A stretch of 64,000 nt of DNA from Chlorobium sp. (lineage in GTDB: Bacteria; Bacteroidota; Chlorobiia; Chlorobiales; Chlorobiaceae), in assembly GCA_028277225.1 (NCBI GenBank), contig JANQHB010000056.1:26013-90012 (forward strand). The letters are read 5' to 3'. Both the position numbers and the translations under genes were made by a program. The first letter of the stretch is position 1, and each line of letters starts with the position of its first letter. Below the pieces are notes generated by a model. That model searched no databases, was not told the DNA's origin, and was given only the letters and a program-made list of their open reading frames with translations. This document shows, piece by piece, positions 26,068 to 34,592 of the stretch.

Positions 26068-26922
26068 ATGAACAACTCAAAAAAGTGGAGATGCTTGTTC
26101 CAATCACGTATGACGGGCCTGAAAATGTCGATGCTTGTAAACTACATATATAGAAATTCTCGGGGTATACTTACATATGGATTTCTCTCCATATGGATTT
26201 CTTCACTATGTTCATGTTCGAATGATCCATCACCCAAGGGTGCGGAGATTATCTTGAAAGAAAAATTCCTTAATTCCATACAAGTTCAATCAATTCAAGA
26301 AACTAATGCAAAAGAAGGCAAAGTTTCTGGCATTAAAATTTATACGATGTTGTTTGAAGCCAGAGTCAAGTTTCTGGACGACTTAGTCATTAATCCATTT
26401 GAAATAAAAAAAGGTAAGCTGAATCTGTTTGGCGGATTGATTTTCGGTAATCAGGTTTTAAAAGGGCAAGAGGCAATAGTCACAGGCTCAATTTTATTCG
26501 AGGATACAAAGAAAGGATGGATGGGATCAAATATTGAATTACAATCAATTAAAGATCTGACTTCAGAAAAATTCTGTGGGGTATGGGAATATGATATTAA
26601 CAATATTGGTACAAAAAACTATTTGAAGATAACGAAAGAGAAAAATGGTAAATACAAATTGCTCGTAGGTTACAAATATAAAGGGGAGCTTATTTGGACA
26701 CCAGCCGTAATCAGAAATGCTGATGGTATTTATTTGCAATTTCAAAATGGAAAACTACAGGGAGATTTTGTGTCTCCTAACTTTTATGCTACTCACGGAC
26801 AGGAATTCAATTTCAGAATCACACTTGATCCTATTGCTGACAATAGGATGATTTATAACATATGGTGCTCAATAAGAGGGGGGGAAACTGAAAAGCGAGA
26901 AGCGATAAAAATTAGTGATTAA
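26068..26922 (+). CDS. Putative lipoprotein of unknown function
   Basis: Up to 284 residues. Starts are possible at ATG 26068, 26110, 26125 and 26131. From the later ones the N-terminus gives a signal (GILTYGFLSIWISSLCSCSN) with a lipobox-like SLCSC. The mature part has a lysine-rich first domain and, from about residue 165, a small beta-rich domain (FCGVWEYDINNIGTKNYLKI ... NGKYKLLVGYKYKGELIW) that looks like a lipocalin-type or similar barrel; this is a guess from strand pattern. A+T-rich. It lies downstream of the lipase fusion, the second lipoprotein-like gene around it. Confidence 0.65.
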   Translation: MNNSKKWRCLFQSRMTGLKMSMLVNYIYRNSRGILTYGFLSIWISSLCSCSNDPSPKGAEIILKEKFLNSIQVQSIQETNAKEGKVSGIKIYTMLFEARVKFLDDLVINPFEIKKGKLNLFGGLIFGNQVLKGQEAIVTGSILFEDTKKGWMGSNIELQSIKDLTSEKFCGVWEYDINNIGTKNYLKITKEKNGKYKLLVGYKYKGELIWTPAVIRNADGIYLQFQNGKLQGDFVSPNFYATHGQEFNFRITLDPIADNRMIYNIWCSIRGGETEKREAIKISD

Positions 26923-27134
26923 AATAACTGAGTGCGTATTACTATTTTTCTGCTTCGTCGATGGTTTTCCGGGTGTCTTTTGAGAGGTCGGTGTCAAGGA
27001 ATTCCTGGCTCAGCAAACGAGATTTTGTCAAAAGGAAGTGGTATAGTGGTTGGGGTACGTCCCCAAGAAAGAATAAAAAGAAAAATGAAAAAGCTGATAA
27101 TAAATGAAAGATAACGCATGTCTTTAAGTGTAGG
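26923..27134. other. Spacer with a possible minus-strand gene end
   Basis: No intact gene. On the minus strand 27025-26942 reads KSRLLSQEFLDTDLSKDTRK and TIDEAEK then stop, in a locally G+C-richer stretch, which could be the tail of a lost gene; family not recognised. Confidence 0.3.
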
Positions 27135-27310
27135 AGTAGGGGACATCCGTAACTCCAATAAGTTAGAAGATCTATTTGACACATTCAATATAGAGGAATA
27201 TCGATCAAGCTGCATAGCCAGTGTGATAACGGTCACTGTTTTACGATCAAGGAGTAGAATCGGTCAACTTACATACCTGAGAAAAGAATCTGCCAGAAAG
27301 GTAGAGAGGG
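27135..27310 (+). repeat. Four-copy element, copy 1
   Basis: Contains, in order, GGGGACATCCGTAACTCC, ACACATTCAATATAGAGG, AATATCGATCAAGCT, a GGTCAC..TT..CGATCAAGGAG core and ATCGGTCAAC, then ACATACCTGAGAAAAGAA. Shared with copies at 28630, 29425 and 30200. An open frame of 68 codons crosses it but is not kept in the other copies. Confidence 0.85.
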
Positions 27311-27417
27311 ACGCTTTTCAATAAGTGAAAATGTGTGTTTGGCTGACAAAGGGGTGGAAACATCAATTACACTAAACTATTGTTTGAGTGTACATTTCTT
27401 TGTTTTTACCCTTTTTT

Positions 27418-27450
27418 GTGCAATATTGTAGTTGTACTTCAATATTGCAC
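27418..27450 (+). promoter_or_regulatory. Perfect inverted repeat just before the DUF4143 ATPase start
   Basis: GTGCAATATTG (27418-27428) and CAATATTGCAC (27440-27450), 11-bp arms with an 11-nt spacer, ending 4 bp before ATG 27455. It could be an operator or an RNA hairpin covering the translation start; no separate Shine-Dalgarno is visible. Confidence 0.7.
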
Positions 27451-27454
27451 GATT

Positions 27455-28618
27455 ATGATTTCTCGTCACCTTACATCAACGTTGTATTCCCGTGCCAGGG
27501 ATTACCCGGTAGTTACCATAACCGGGCCAAGGCAGTCTGGGAAAACAACACTCTGCAGAAATGCTTTTCCGGAAAAGCCATACAGTAATCTGGAACGTCC
27601 CGATATCAGGGATTTTGCCATACATGATCCTTCCGGTTATCTGGCGCAGTTCCCTGATGGTGCAATCCTCGATGAGATTCAGCGTGTTCCGGATTTGTTA
27701 TCATGGATACAGGCAAGGGTTGACGAAAATCGTCGTACAGGTGAATTTATTTTAACCGGAAGTCATCATTTTGACATACGTCAGCGTATCAGCCAGTCTC
27801 TTGCTGGTCGAACAGCGCTGCTAAACCTCCTGCCGCTGTCTATAAGTGAATTGAAACAAGCAGGCAAACCGGTTGAAGTTGACCGGCTTTTGCATGCGGG
27901 TGGTTACCCCCGTATACATGCGGATAATCTTGAGCCTTCAGTGATGCTCGGTGATTATTTCGCGACATATGTCGAGCGTGACTTGCGTGAATTGGTTCAG
28001 CTACGGCATGTCCGGGAGTTCGAGCGTTTTGTCAGGCTGGCAGCGGGGAGGGTCGGACAGTTGCTTAATCTGCATAGTCTTGCTTCTGATGTAGGAGTTT
28101 CAAGCCATACGGCAAAAGCATGGCTTGCTTTGTTGGAAGCTTCTTTTGTTGTTTTTGTATTGCCTCCCTGGTTTGCAAATATTGGCAAGCGGCTTACCAA
28201 ATCTCCAAAGCTCTATTTTTACGATGTGGGGTTGGCGGCCTGGCTGATCGGGATTACCAGGGAATCTCATCTTGCAACTCATCCGTTACGAGGGCTGTTG
28301 TTTGAAAATCTTGTGGTTCTGGAAATGCTCAAGGCTCGAATTAATTCGGGGTTGGGCGCTAATCTGCATTTTTACCGGGACAGCAGCGGGCTGGAAGTCG
28401 ATCTTCTTCTGGAGAGCGGTAGTGACATTGTTCTTGCGGAAATTAAATCCACGCAAACCATCAATACTGAATTATTCAGACCATTGAAAAAAACAGCAGT
28501 GATACTTGGGAATCGTGTTACTGAAAAGTATCTGGTCTATGGTGGAAAGGAGAGACAAGAAAGGAGTGAATCGCAAGTGGTAAGTTATCTGGATGCAGGC
28601 GAAGTCAGCTTAGGTTGA
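27455..28618 (+). CDS. AAA-type ATPase with DUF4143 (COG1373 family)
   Basis: 387 residues from ATG 27455 (MISRHLTSTLYSRARDYPVV). Walker A GPRQSGKTT at 24-32, Walker B AILDEIQRVP near 72-81, sensor region ILTGSHHF, then a winged-helix part (LASDVGVSSHTAKAWLALLE) and the C-terminal DUF4143 nuclease-like fold (FYRDSSGLEVDLLLE...LAEIKST), whose DxxE..ExK pattern resembles restriction-type cores. The family is common and variable in genomes, often in accessory regions; its function is not settled. The frame is open upstream to 27380 without support. Flanked by copies 1 and 2 of the four-copy element. Confidence 0.88.
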   Translation: MISRHLTSTLYSRARDYPVVTITGPRQSGKTTLCRNAFPEKPYSNLERPDIRDFAIHDPSGYLAQFPDGAILDEIQRVPDLLSWIQARVDENRRTGEFILTGSHHFDIRQRISQSLAGRTALLNLLPLSISELKQAGKPVEVDRLLHAGGYPRIHADNLEPSVMLGDYFATYVERDLRELVQLRHVREFERFVRLAAGRVGQLLNLHSLASDVGVSSHTAKAWLALLEASFVVFVLPPWFANIGKRLTKSPKLYFYDVGLAAWLIGITRESHLATHPLRGLLFENLVVLEMLKARINSGLGANLHFYRDSSGLEVDLLLESGSDIVLAEIKSTQTINTELFRPLKKTAVILGNRVTEKYLVYGGKERQERSESQVVSYLDAGEVSLG

Positions 28619-28629
28619 GGGTTGAGGGA

Positions 28630-28795
28630 CATTCCGTAACTCCAATAAGTTACGAAGATCTTTTAGACACATTCAATATAGAGGAATATCGATCAAGCTC
28701 ATAGCCAGTGTGATAGCGGTCACAGCTTTGCGATCAAGGAGCAGGATCGGTCAACGTACATACCTGAGAAAAGAACAAGCCAGGATGATGGGTGG
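28630..28795 (+). repeat. Four-copy element, copy 2 (fullest)
   Basis: GGGACATTCCGTAACTCC then AATAAGTTACGAAGATC: a CGTAACT/AGTTACG hairpin is complete here. It then runs through TCAATATAGAGGAATATCGA, GCTCATAGCCAGTGTGATAG, GCGGTCACAGCTTTGCGATC and GGATCGGTCAACGTACATAC. It starts 12 bp after the ATPase stop. Confidence 0.85.
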
Positions 28796-28852
28796 AGCAC
28801 GGGTAAGTATTATCGCTGGCCTAAAAAAACAACCCGTTAACCCTCGTTAGCC

Positions 28853-28890
28853 TTGACAAATGAACAATAAATGCGTACTCTATAGCGTAC
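28853..28890 (+). promoter_or_regulatory. Promoter and operator of toxin-antitoxin pair 1
   Basis: TTGACA (28853-28858), 17 bp, TACTCT (28876-28881). GCGTAC occurs twice, at 28873 and 28885, over the -10; GTAC-centred boxes are typical of YefM/Phd-type autoregulation. AAGGAG precedes the ATG. Confidence 0.65.
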
Positions 28891-28911
28891 GTAATTCTAA
28901 AGGAGAGCCGA

Positions 28912-29154
28912 ATGTCCACAATTACAGCAACGGAAGCACGGAAGAAGCTCTACAGGCTTCTGGATGAGTTATCCGAATCGCATGAGCCCATCCATATTAC
29001 CGGGAAACGCCATTCCGGAGTTCTTATCTCCGAAGAGGACTGGAGTGCCATACAGGAAACGCTCTACCTTCAGTCCGTGCCGGGTATGCGTGAGAGCATC
29101 CAGAAAGGAATGGCAACGCCGGTTGAGAAATGCTCAAAAGATCCCGGCTGGTGA
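28912..29154 (+). CDS. Antitoxin, YefM/Phd family (pair 1)
   Basis: 80 residues: MSTITATEARKKLYRLLDEL is the DNA-binding Phd/YefM fold, followed by HEPIHITGKRHSGVLISEED, a signature of YefM antitoxins, and the C-terminal toxin-binding tail ending SKDPGW. AAGGAG precedes the ATG. Overlaps the toxin gene by GTGA. Nearly identical to the copy at 30449 (differences include DELSE/DEVSE and IQKGM/IREGM). Confidence 0.93.
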   Translation: MSTITATEARKKLYRLLDELSESHEPIHITGKRHSGVLISEEDWSAIQETLYLQSVPGMRESIQKGMATPVEKCSKDPGW

Positions 29155-29414
29155 GCTACAAGCTCGTTTACACCCGACAGGCTCGCAAGGACGCGAAGAA
29201 GCTTGCAGCTGCAGGGCTTCGACCGCAGGCCGAACGGCTGCTTGAAATCCTTGTTCACAATCCATACCAGACACCGCCTCGCTACGAGAAGCTGTTGGGT
29301 GATCTCGAAGGCGCTTATTCCCGACGCATCAACATTCAGCATCGACTGGTCTACCAGGTCCTTGAAAAAGATAAGGTCGTCAAGGTTTTGAGAATGTGGA
29401 CGCATTACGAATAA
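29151..29414 (+). CDS. Toxin, YoeB/RelE superfamily (pair 1)
   Basis: 87 residues from GTG 29151 (VSYKLVYTRQARKDAKKLAA); the alternative ATG 29130 would add 7 residues and overlap the antitoxin more. The fold is that of ribosome-dependent mRNA interferases: basic helix, then HRLVYQVLEKDKVVKVLRMW and the C-terminal HYE. In YoeB the C-terminal His-Tyr is part of the active site. Translationally coupled to the antitoxin by the GTGA overlap. Confidence 0.9.
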   Translation: MSYKLVYTRQARKDAKKLAAAGLRPQAERLLEILVHNPYQTPPRYEKLLGDLEGAYSRRINIQHRLVYQVLEKDKVVKVLRMWTHYE

Positions 29415-29424
29415 AAAGGATTAG

Positions 29425-29560
29425 GGGACATCCGTAATCACAATAAGTCACAAATAGCTTATACAAATATTTGATACAGAGAAAGATCGATCAAGCATAG
29501 ACCGCGCGCGATAACTGTTACTGATTTGCGACCACGGAGTACAATTGGTCATCAGCTATA
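29425..29560 (+). repeat. Four-copy element, copy 3 (most diverged)
   Basis: GGGGACATCCGTAATCACAA then GATACAGAGAAAGATCGATC, GATAACTGTTACTGATTTGC and GGAGTACAATTGGTCATC follow the same order as the other copies with many changes. It starts 10 bp after toxin gene 1. Confidence 0.7.
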
Positions 29561-29610
29561 CCATCGGCCTTATCATTGAAACACTGGATCAACTATTGAC
29601 GAGCATACCT

Positions 29611-30147
29611 TTATGCAGGTGAATTCTGCCCGATGCCCTCTTTCTTGAGCGTTTCTGCAATATCTTTAGCCCAGGCATTGATCTCGTCCCATCTGCGGAA
29701 ATCACCGACGGGTACTTTTGCGACCTTGATCATAAACTTATGCAATAAGCTGAGCTTGTCTTTATCGATTTTGCCATGAAAGACCGCGATATCCCGGGGG
29801 GCAATGCGGTCGGCTATGGATTGAAGTTTTTCGGGGAACTGCCAGCCTTTGGAATCCTCTTCAACAGACCCTTCGCCAAGCGGGCCGCTGGAAAACAGCC
29901 ATACGGTTTTTTCCGAAAGCATCTTCTCATTGGCTTCCAGGAATTTAGCCGCCTCGTCGCACCAATTACCGGTAAAAACCGCGCTACCCAGAATGATGAC
30001 TTTCCAGGGCCCCAGGTCGCTGATCTGATCAATGGATACAACATCGGCGCCCAGGCCGCCTTCAGCAAGTACTTCTCCGATCTTTTGGGCAATCTCCAGG
30101 GTTGCGCCGTACTTGGTCTCGTATGCGATGATGATATCGTTAGCCAT
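29611..30147 (-). CDS. Flavodoxin-domain protein (HemG-like)
   Basis: 178 residues from ATG 30147 (MANDIIIAYETKYGATLEIA) with GGAG 6 bp upstream; the frame opens further upstream without support. The FMN phosphate loop is T-K-Y-G-A-T, and GSAVFTGNW and WLFSSGPLGEGS are the other isoalloxazine-side loops of the flavodoxin_5 family, which includes protoporphyrinogen oxidase HemG and menaquinone-dependent relatives. Role not certain. It lies between the two toxin-antitoxin pairs on the opposite strand, so it was probably carried with them or enclosed by their duplication. Confidence 0.82.
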   Translation of the reverse strand: MANDIIIAYETKYGATLEIAQKIGEVLAEGGLGADVVSIDQISDLGPWKVIILGSAVFTGNWCDEAAKFLEANEKMLSEKTVWLFSSGPLGEGSVEEDSKGWQFPEKLQSIADRIAPRDIAVFHGKIDKDKLSLLHKFMIKVAKVPVGDFRRWDEINAWAKDIAETLKKEGIGQNSPA

Positions 30148-30199
30148 AATGATCTCCATTTTATGGTTTAAGCGGTACTTTATGCCGCTCAACAAGAGT

Positions 30200-30330
30200 G
30201 GGGAGTAGGGGACACATTCAATATAGAGGAATATCGATCAAGCTCATAGCCAGTGTTATAGCGGTCACGGCTTTGCGGTCAAGGAGTAGGATCGGTCATC
30301 GTACATTTTGAACCAGCCAGAAAGGTTTAG
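30200..30330 (+). repeat. Four-copy element, copy 4 (internal deletion)
   Basis: GGGGACACATTCAATATAGA joins the first and third blocks, so about 36 bp including the hairpin of copy 2 are missing; the rest (ATCGATCAAGCTCATAGCC, GGTCACGGCTTTGCGGTC, GGATCGGTCATCGTACAT) matches copy 2 closely. Confidence 0.85.
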
Positions 30331-30389
30331 TGTGAGCGTGTATCATCGATGGTAGAGAAACGAGGCATCCGTCAAACCCTCGTTATCAC

Positions 30390-30427
30390 TTGACAAATGA
30401 ACAATAAATACGTACTCTATAGCGTAC
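30390..30427 (+). promoter_or_regulatory. Promoter and operator of toxin-antitoxin pair 2
   Basis: TTGACA, 17 bp, TACTCT, same as pair 1, with CGTAC boxes on both sides of the -10 and AAGGAG before the ATG. One difference from pair 1 (ATACGTAC instead of ATGCGTAC) changes the first box. Confidence 0.65.
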
Positions 30428-30448
30428 GTAATTCTAAAGGAGAGCCGA

Positions 30449-30691
30449 ATGTCCTCTATTACAGCAACGGAAGCACGAAAGAAGCTCTACAGGCTTCTGG
30501 ATGAGGTATCTGAATCGCATGAGCCCATCCATATAACCGGGAAACGCCACTCCGGAGTCCTTATTTCCGAAGAAGACTGGAGCGCCATACAGGAAACGCT
30601 CTACCTGCAGTCCGTGCCGGGTATGCGCGAGAGCATACGGGAAGGAATGGCAACGCCGGTCGAGAAATGCTCAAAAGATCCCGGCTGGTGA
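30449..30691 (+). CDS. Antitoxin, YefM/Phd family (pair 2)
   Basis: 80 residues, differing from the pair 1 antitoxin at only a few positions (MSSITATEARKK, DEVSE, ESIREGM). It has the same GTGA coupling to its toxin. It was clearly produced by duplication; the copies are close enough that they may cross-neutralise (inference). Confidence 0.93.
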   Translation: MSSITATEARKKLYRLLDEVSESHEPIHITGKRHSGVLISEEDWSAIQETLYLQSVPGMRESIREGMATPVEKCSKDPGW

Positions 30692-30951
30692 GCTGCAAGC
30701 TCGTGTACACCCGACAGGCTCGCAAAGACGCGAAGAAGCTTGCATCTGCGGGGCTTCGACCGCAAGCCGAACGGCTGCTTGAAATCCTTGTTCACAATCC
30801 ATACCAGACACCGCCTCGCTACGAGAAGTTGCTGGGCGATCTCGAAGGCGCTTATTCCCGACGCATCAACATTCAGCATCGACTGGTCTACCAGGTCCTT
30901 GAAAAAGACAAGGTCGTCAAGGTTTTGAGAATGTGGACGCATTACGAATAA
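30688..30951 (+). CDS. Toxin, YoeB/RelE superfamily (pair 2)
   Basis: 87 residues from GTG 30688 (VSCKLVYTRQARKDAKKLAS). Near-identical to the pair 1 toxin (SYK/SCK and AAAGL/ASAGL changes); the C-terminal RMWTHYE is the same. Confidence 0.9.
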   Translation: MSCKLVYTRQARKDAKKLASAGLRPQAERLLEILVHNPYQTPPRYEKLLGDLEGAYSRRINIQHRLVYQVLEKDKVVKVLRMWTHYE

Positions 30952-31126
30952 AAAAGGACGCCGGTTATTACGTGTATATGTTTGTATGATAGCTTGTGCA
31001 AGTCTTGATGGGGGCATACATACAACAAGGGGATTACACATCCTGAATGCAGGTTGAGCTTCGGGATTGGTTCCGGCTGGTTATATTGCAGTGGTGTTGT
31101 TGTCCTGAAGCTGATGTTCTGATCTC

Positions 31127-32452
31127 ATGAAAATCCTCTACCGCTATATACTCAAGGAACATATCGGACCCTTTCTTTTTTCGCTCCTGACGATCCTGTT
31201 CGTGCTTGTTATGCAGTTCCTGACGCGGTTTTTCGAGCGATTTGTCGGCAAGGGGATCGAGCCGCTGGTGATTGCCGAGCTGATCGTGCTGCAGGTTGCG
31301 TGGATAGTTTCCCTTGCGGTTCCCATGGCTGTGCTGATCGCTGTTCTGGTGGCTTTCGGCGGGATCACGAACCGTTCAGAAATGAATGTTATGAGGGCCG
31401 GCGGCCTCTCGCTTACCCGCCTTATCGTTCCCGTTCTTGTAGTGGGTGGGATTCTCAGCGTTTTGATGGAGCGTTTCAATAACGGGGTTCTTCCCGAGGC
31501 GAATTTCATGGCTAAGCAGCTCATCCGGGACATTTCGAAAGCAAAGCCCAGTTTCGGCCTGACGGAAAATGCCTTTTCAGGACTTGTTGACGGGTATTCG
31601 ATTCTTGTCAGGGAAGTTGGTGACGACGGCGACGATCTGAAAGGAGTGACGATCTACGAAACCCTCGAAGGTGGCAAGAGGACCGTCATTACTGCAGAAA
31701 ATGGCAATATCAGGTTTTCTCCTGATTCCCATTACCTGATACTCAGCCTGTTTGACGGGCAGGTGCATGAAGCCGGTGCCGATACCGACCAGGAATACAG
31801 GATCATGAAATTCGAAAAACACAGGTTCGTTTTTGCTTCTACCGGTTATGGCTTTGAGCGCAGTGACGGCAGTGAGATACGGAGGGGTGACCGTGAACTT
31901 TCGGCAGGACAGCTCTATTCGATGGGGCAGGACTTCAGGAAACGGGAGGATGAAGCCTTGCGGCAGATTGGAAAACTGGTGCAGAAAGAGAAAGTTTCGG
32001 TAAACAACTCGTTGGCTTCTGTCGATAACGGGCGTGGCGGCGCTCTGAAGAGGCAGGGTGACGCAAAGGCAAGGGCCCGTGAAAAGGTCGATACCATGAT
32101 CAAGCTTCTGGACAGGTCCATCAATCATGCTGAAAAAAGCCGGAACCTGCATAACAAGTACATGGTGGAGTACCATAAGAAATACGCATTATCCTGTGCC
32201 TGTGTGATCTTCGTGCTGGTCGGGGCACCCCTCGGGGTACTTGCAAAGCGCGGTGGATTCGGGGTCGGAGCGGGATTGTCCCTTTTGTTTTTTGTGTTGT
32301 ACTGGTTTCTTCTGGTGCTTGGAGAAAAACTTTCGGACAGGAGTCTTCTCGACCCGGGCTTTGCGATGTGGCTGGCCAATATTGTTATGCTGATAATCGG
32401 TCTTGCGGCTCTCTATCGCGTATCAGGCCGGATCATAGGCTCCGGCCGGTAA
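31127..32452 (+). CDS. LptF/LptG-family permease (YjgP/YjgQ)
   Basis: 441 residues. Three N-terminal helices (about 13-35, 55-80, 96-118), a long periplasmic beta domain (about 135-260), a charged segment and three C-terminal helices (about 347-370, 378-396, 406-430). MKILYRYILKEHIGPFLFSL and GGLSLTRL are typical. These proteins form the transmembrane part of the ABC machine that lifts lipopolysaccharide to the outer membrane. Whether it is LptF or LptG cannot be decided; the partner is not adjacent. Confidence 0.88.
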   Translation: MKILYRYILKEHIGPFLFSLLTILFVLVMQFLTRFFERFVGKGIEPLVIAELIVLQVAWIVSLAVPMAVLIAVLVAFGGITNRSEMNVMRAGGLSLTRLIVPVLVVGGILSVLMERFNNGVLPEANFMAKQLIRDISKAKPSFGLTENAFSGLVDGYSILVREVGDDGDDLKGVTIYETLEGGKRTVITAENGNIRFSPDSHYLILSLFDGQVHEAGADTDQEYRIMKFEKHRFVFASTGYGFERSDGSEIRRGDRELSAGQLYSMGQDFRKREDEALRQIGKLVQKEKVSVNNSLASVDNGRGGALKRQGDAKARAREKVDTMIKLLDRSINHAEKSRNLHNKYMVEYHKKYALSCACVIFVLVGAPLGVLAKRGGFGVGAGLSLLFFVLYWFLLVLGEKLSDRSLLDPGFAMWLANIVMLIIGLAALYRVSGRIIGSGR

Positions 32453-32455
32453 AGG

Positions 32456-32809
32456 TTATGTCAGTTTCTTTTTCCTGCCCTTTTTATCAAGGCAGACAAA
32501 AGTGATCTGGGTTGTGAAGACCAGTTCACGGTGGACTTTTTCAATCCTGTCCTTGTAGACGTTGACGGTATATTCGACCGAGGTTTCACCCACCCTGGTT
32601 TTTTCTGTGTCGAAGCAGAGGATCGCGCCCTTGCGGATGCTTTTTTTGAACACCACATTGTCCATGGCGACTGTGACGAAGTTGCATCCGGGATAGTCAA
32701 GCGTAACGGCGATATAACCCATTTCGTCAATCCAGTTCAGGAGATTGCCGCCAAACAGGTAACCGTAATGGTTCAGGTGCTCCGGCAGGACAAGCTTGTA
32801 ATTTTTCAT
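32456..32809 (-). CDS. Acyl-CoA thioesterase, hotdog fold
   Basis: 117 residues. [20 protein letters not shown] is the YciA/acyl-CoA thioesterase signature with the catalytic Asn and Asp region, followed by [20 protein letters not shown], where the central hotdog helix and strand meet. It hydrolyses acyl-CoA thioesters; chain preference unknown. It ends 3 bp from the stop of the convergent LptF/G gene. Confidence 0.88.
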   Translation of the reverse strand: MKNYKLVLPEHLNHYGYLFGGNLLNWIDEMGYIAVTLDYPGCNFVTVAMDNVVFKKSIRKGAILCFDTEKTRVGETSVEYTVNVYKDRIEKVHRELVFTTQITFVCLDKKGRKKKLT

Positions 32810-32837
32810 AGGTGCATTGTTTTCGGTTCTCTTCTTT

Positions 32838-34478
32838 TCAGCCGCAATCCCGGGCGGGTTTTACCATTATGACGTTTTCCCTTTCAGCAACAACCTGGCC
32901 TGGGGGCAGGTTCCGTGCACGTCGAATATATTTTTTTTCTGTATACATGACCGGTACGAGTTCGGAGTGTTTTGCTGAAGAGTAGAATGCGGCAATTTCG
33001 GCGGCTCGCTCGATCTCGCTTTTCTGCTGCATGGTAGTTCCACGAAGGACACAGTGTGAACCGGCAGCCCCTCTTGCATGGAGCCATATGTCATGAGGCT
33101 TTGCAAACGCAAATGTCAGTTTTTCGTTGTTTTTGGCGTTTTTTCCGACATAGAGGATCGCTTTTTCGGAGATGCGGAATGTCCTGAACGGAGCTTGTCC
33201 TGAACGCTTGCCTGTACTGCCGCCGAGGCCGATCTTCCTGAGTAGAGGAAGATTTTTTTCCTGGAAATCTCTGACATCAGCGGATGTCGAAAGATGTCCT
33301 ACCTCTTCGATGAGGAAGAGAAGATCGTTTTTCTCTTCGGCTACAAGACTGTTCCGTTTTTGACCGCCCTTGATCCTGTCCCGTGTTTTTGCCGCTTTTT
33401 CAAACAGGAGAGCGGCATTCTGCTGGAGGTTCAGCTCCGGTTTAAGCGCTATGGTTTTTGGGGCGCCACTGGTATCGAAGACATTCGGCACCGTAATACG
33501 GTCCTTTTTTCTTTCCTGACTGTAAAGGTTGGCAATGAGAAGATGACCGTTTGTTTCATACTCTTCAGCCTGTTCAGAGAGTTTTTCCGGGTTGAAGTTG
33601 ACCAGCTCACGATCAATTTTTTTCAACCGTTGTCTCAGTTTCCCATCGAGTTCACGGACAAGGACTCTCGTTTTGTTGAACTGCCAGCGTTTCCGGCTGT
33701 AGAAGGCGAGTGCTTCCATGACCGAATCGAAGCTGATCGAGGAGTCCGGGCGATTGTGCAGAATGGAAAACTCCGGGCCCTGTTCTCCTGATATATCGAC
33801 TGAAGGAGCAGGATCGAGAAGCTCGTAAAACAGGTTGCTGAATGTTTCATGAATGATCTCGGCGCTTCCGTCATCTGTGCATCTCCGGAGCAGTTCCCTT
33901 ACAAGCCTGTTGTCGAATCCCGGCAGCATGCTTCGCAGCCTGTCAGAAACAGTATCTTCTTCTTGTTCGTCCAAACGTTCCGAAAATAACTGTCGGTCAT
34001 TGACGAGGGGTTCCAGGGATCTCAGGATTTCAGGTCTGGGCGGAAGTGAGGCTTTTTTATCGCCGACAGATGCTGCAATACTCTCTTTGCAAGAGTGGAG
34101 CACCGTTCCTTTCTTCAGCAGAAGGACGTTGGTTTTTGCACTGAACAGCTGAAGGGCGATTGTAAAGCCCTCTTCAAGAACAATGGTAATAATTCTGTCG
34201 GATGGGTCGATGGTAATGGCCGAAACATGCTTTTCCGTGACTTCAGGCATCAGATCGACAGTGTTTCGCTGTTTTCTGTTCAATCCTTCACGCGTGTAGA
34301 TGCAAAGGTTCGGGTGTCCGGTGACGATCATGAGCTGGAGATGCCCGCCTGTCTTTGTTATGAAGCTGATGGTTATTTCATTACGCTGCTGGGAGAAGAT
34401 TTCGAAAACATACCCCTCTTCGAGAATCCCCCGGAGTTCCGTTGCCAGATGGTAGAGGGTGAAATAGTTTCGCAGCAT
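32838..34478 (-). CDS. NFACT family protein (RqcH/Rqc2-like)
   Basis: 546 residues from ATG 34478 ([20 protein letters not shown]); a TTG four codons earlier is possible. Domain order as in RqcH: N-terminal FbpN-like part (1-210), helix-hairpin and coiled coil (about 280-420) and the C-terminal NFACT-R domain ([20 protein letters not shown], then [20 protein letters not shown]). The DIWLHARG box is the conserved core. Homologues bind obstructed large ribosomal subunits and add alanine tails to stalled peptides. The N-terminal half is more divergent than in Firmicutes. Confidence 0.88.
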   Translation of the reverse strand: MLRNYFTLYHLATELRGILEEGYVFEIFSQQRNEITISFITKTGGHLQLMIVTGHPNLCIYTREGLNRKQRNTVDLMPEVTEKHVSAITIDPSDRIITIVLEEGFTIALQLFSAKTNVLLLKKGTVLHSCKESIAASVGDKKASLPPRPEILRSLEPLVNDRQLFSERLDEQEEDTVSDRLRSMLPGFDNRLVRELLRRCTDDGSAEIIHETFSNLFYELLDPAPSVDISGEQGPEFSILHNRPDSSISFDSVMEALAFYSRKRWQFNKTRVLVRELDGKLRQRLKKIDRELVNFNPEKLSEQAEEYETNGHLLIANLYSQERKKDRITVPNVFDTSGAPKTIALKPELNLQQNAALLFEKAAKTRDRIKGGQKRNSLVAEEKNDLLFLIEEVGHLSTSADVRDFQEKNLPLLRKIGLGGSTGKRSGQAPFRTFRISEKAILYVGKNAKNNEKLTFAFAKPHDIWLHARGAAGSHCVLRGTTMQQKSEIERAAEIAAFYSSAKHSELVPVMYTEKKYIRRARNLPPGQVVAERENVIMVKPARDCG

Positions 34479-34592
34479 CGTCGTTATCAATCTTTTTCCT
34501 AATTTTCCAGCAATATCCTGAAAAACATGAAAATTTCGGGCCGTAGCCGGTCCGGTTCAGGTATCTGTCAATAATGTATCAAAATCCACTCT

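Noticed and set aside
27118..27324. 68-codon frame on the plus strand
   Set aside because: It lies across copy 1 of the four-copy element, and the reading frame is interrupted in the other copies.
21536..31100. Prophage or conjugative element
   Set aside because: No integrase, capsid, terminase, relaxase or mating gene; only a radC fragment, lipoproteins, an ATPase and toxin-antitoxin genes.
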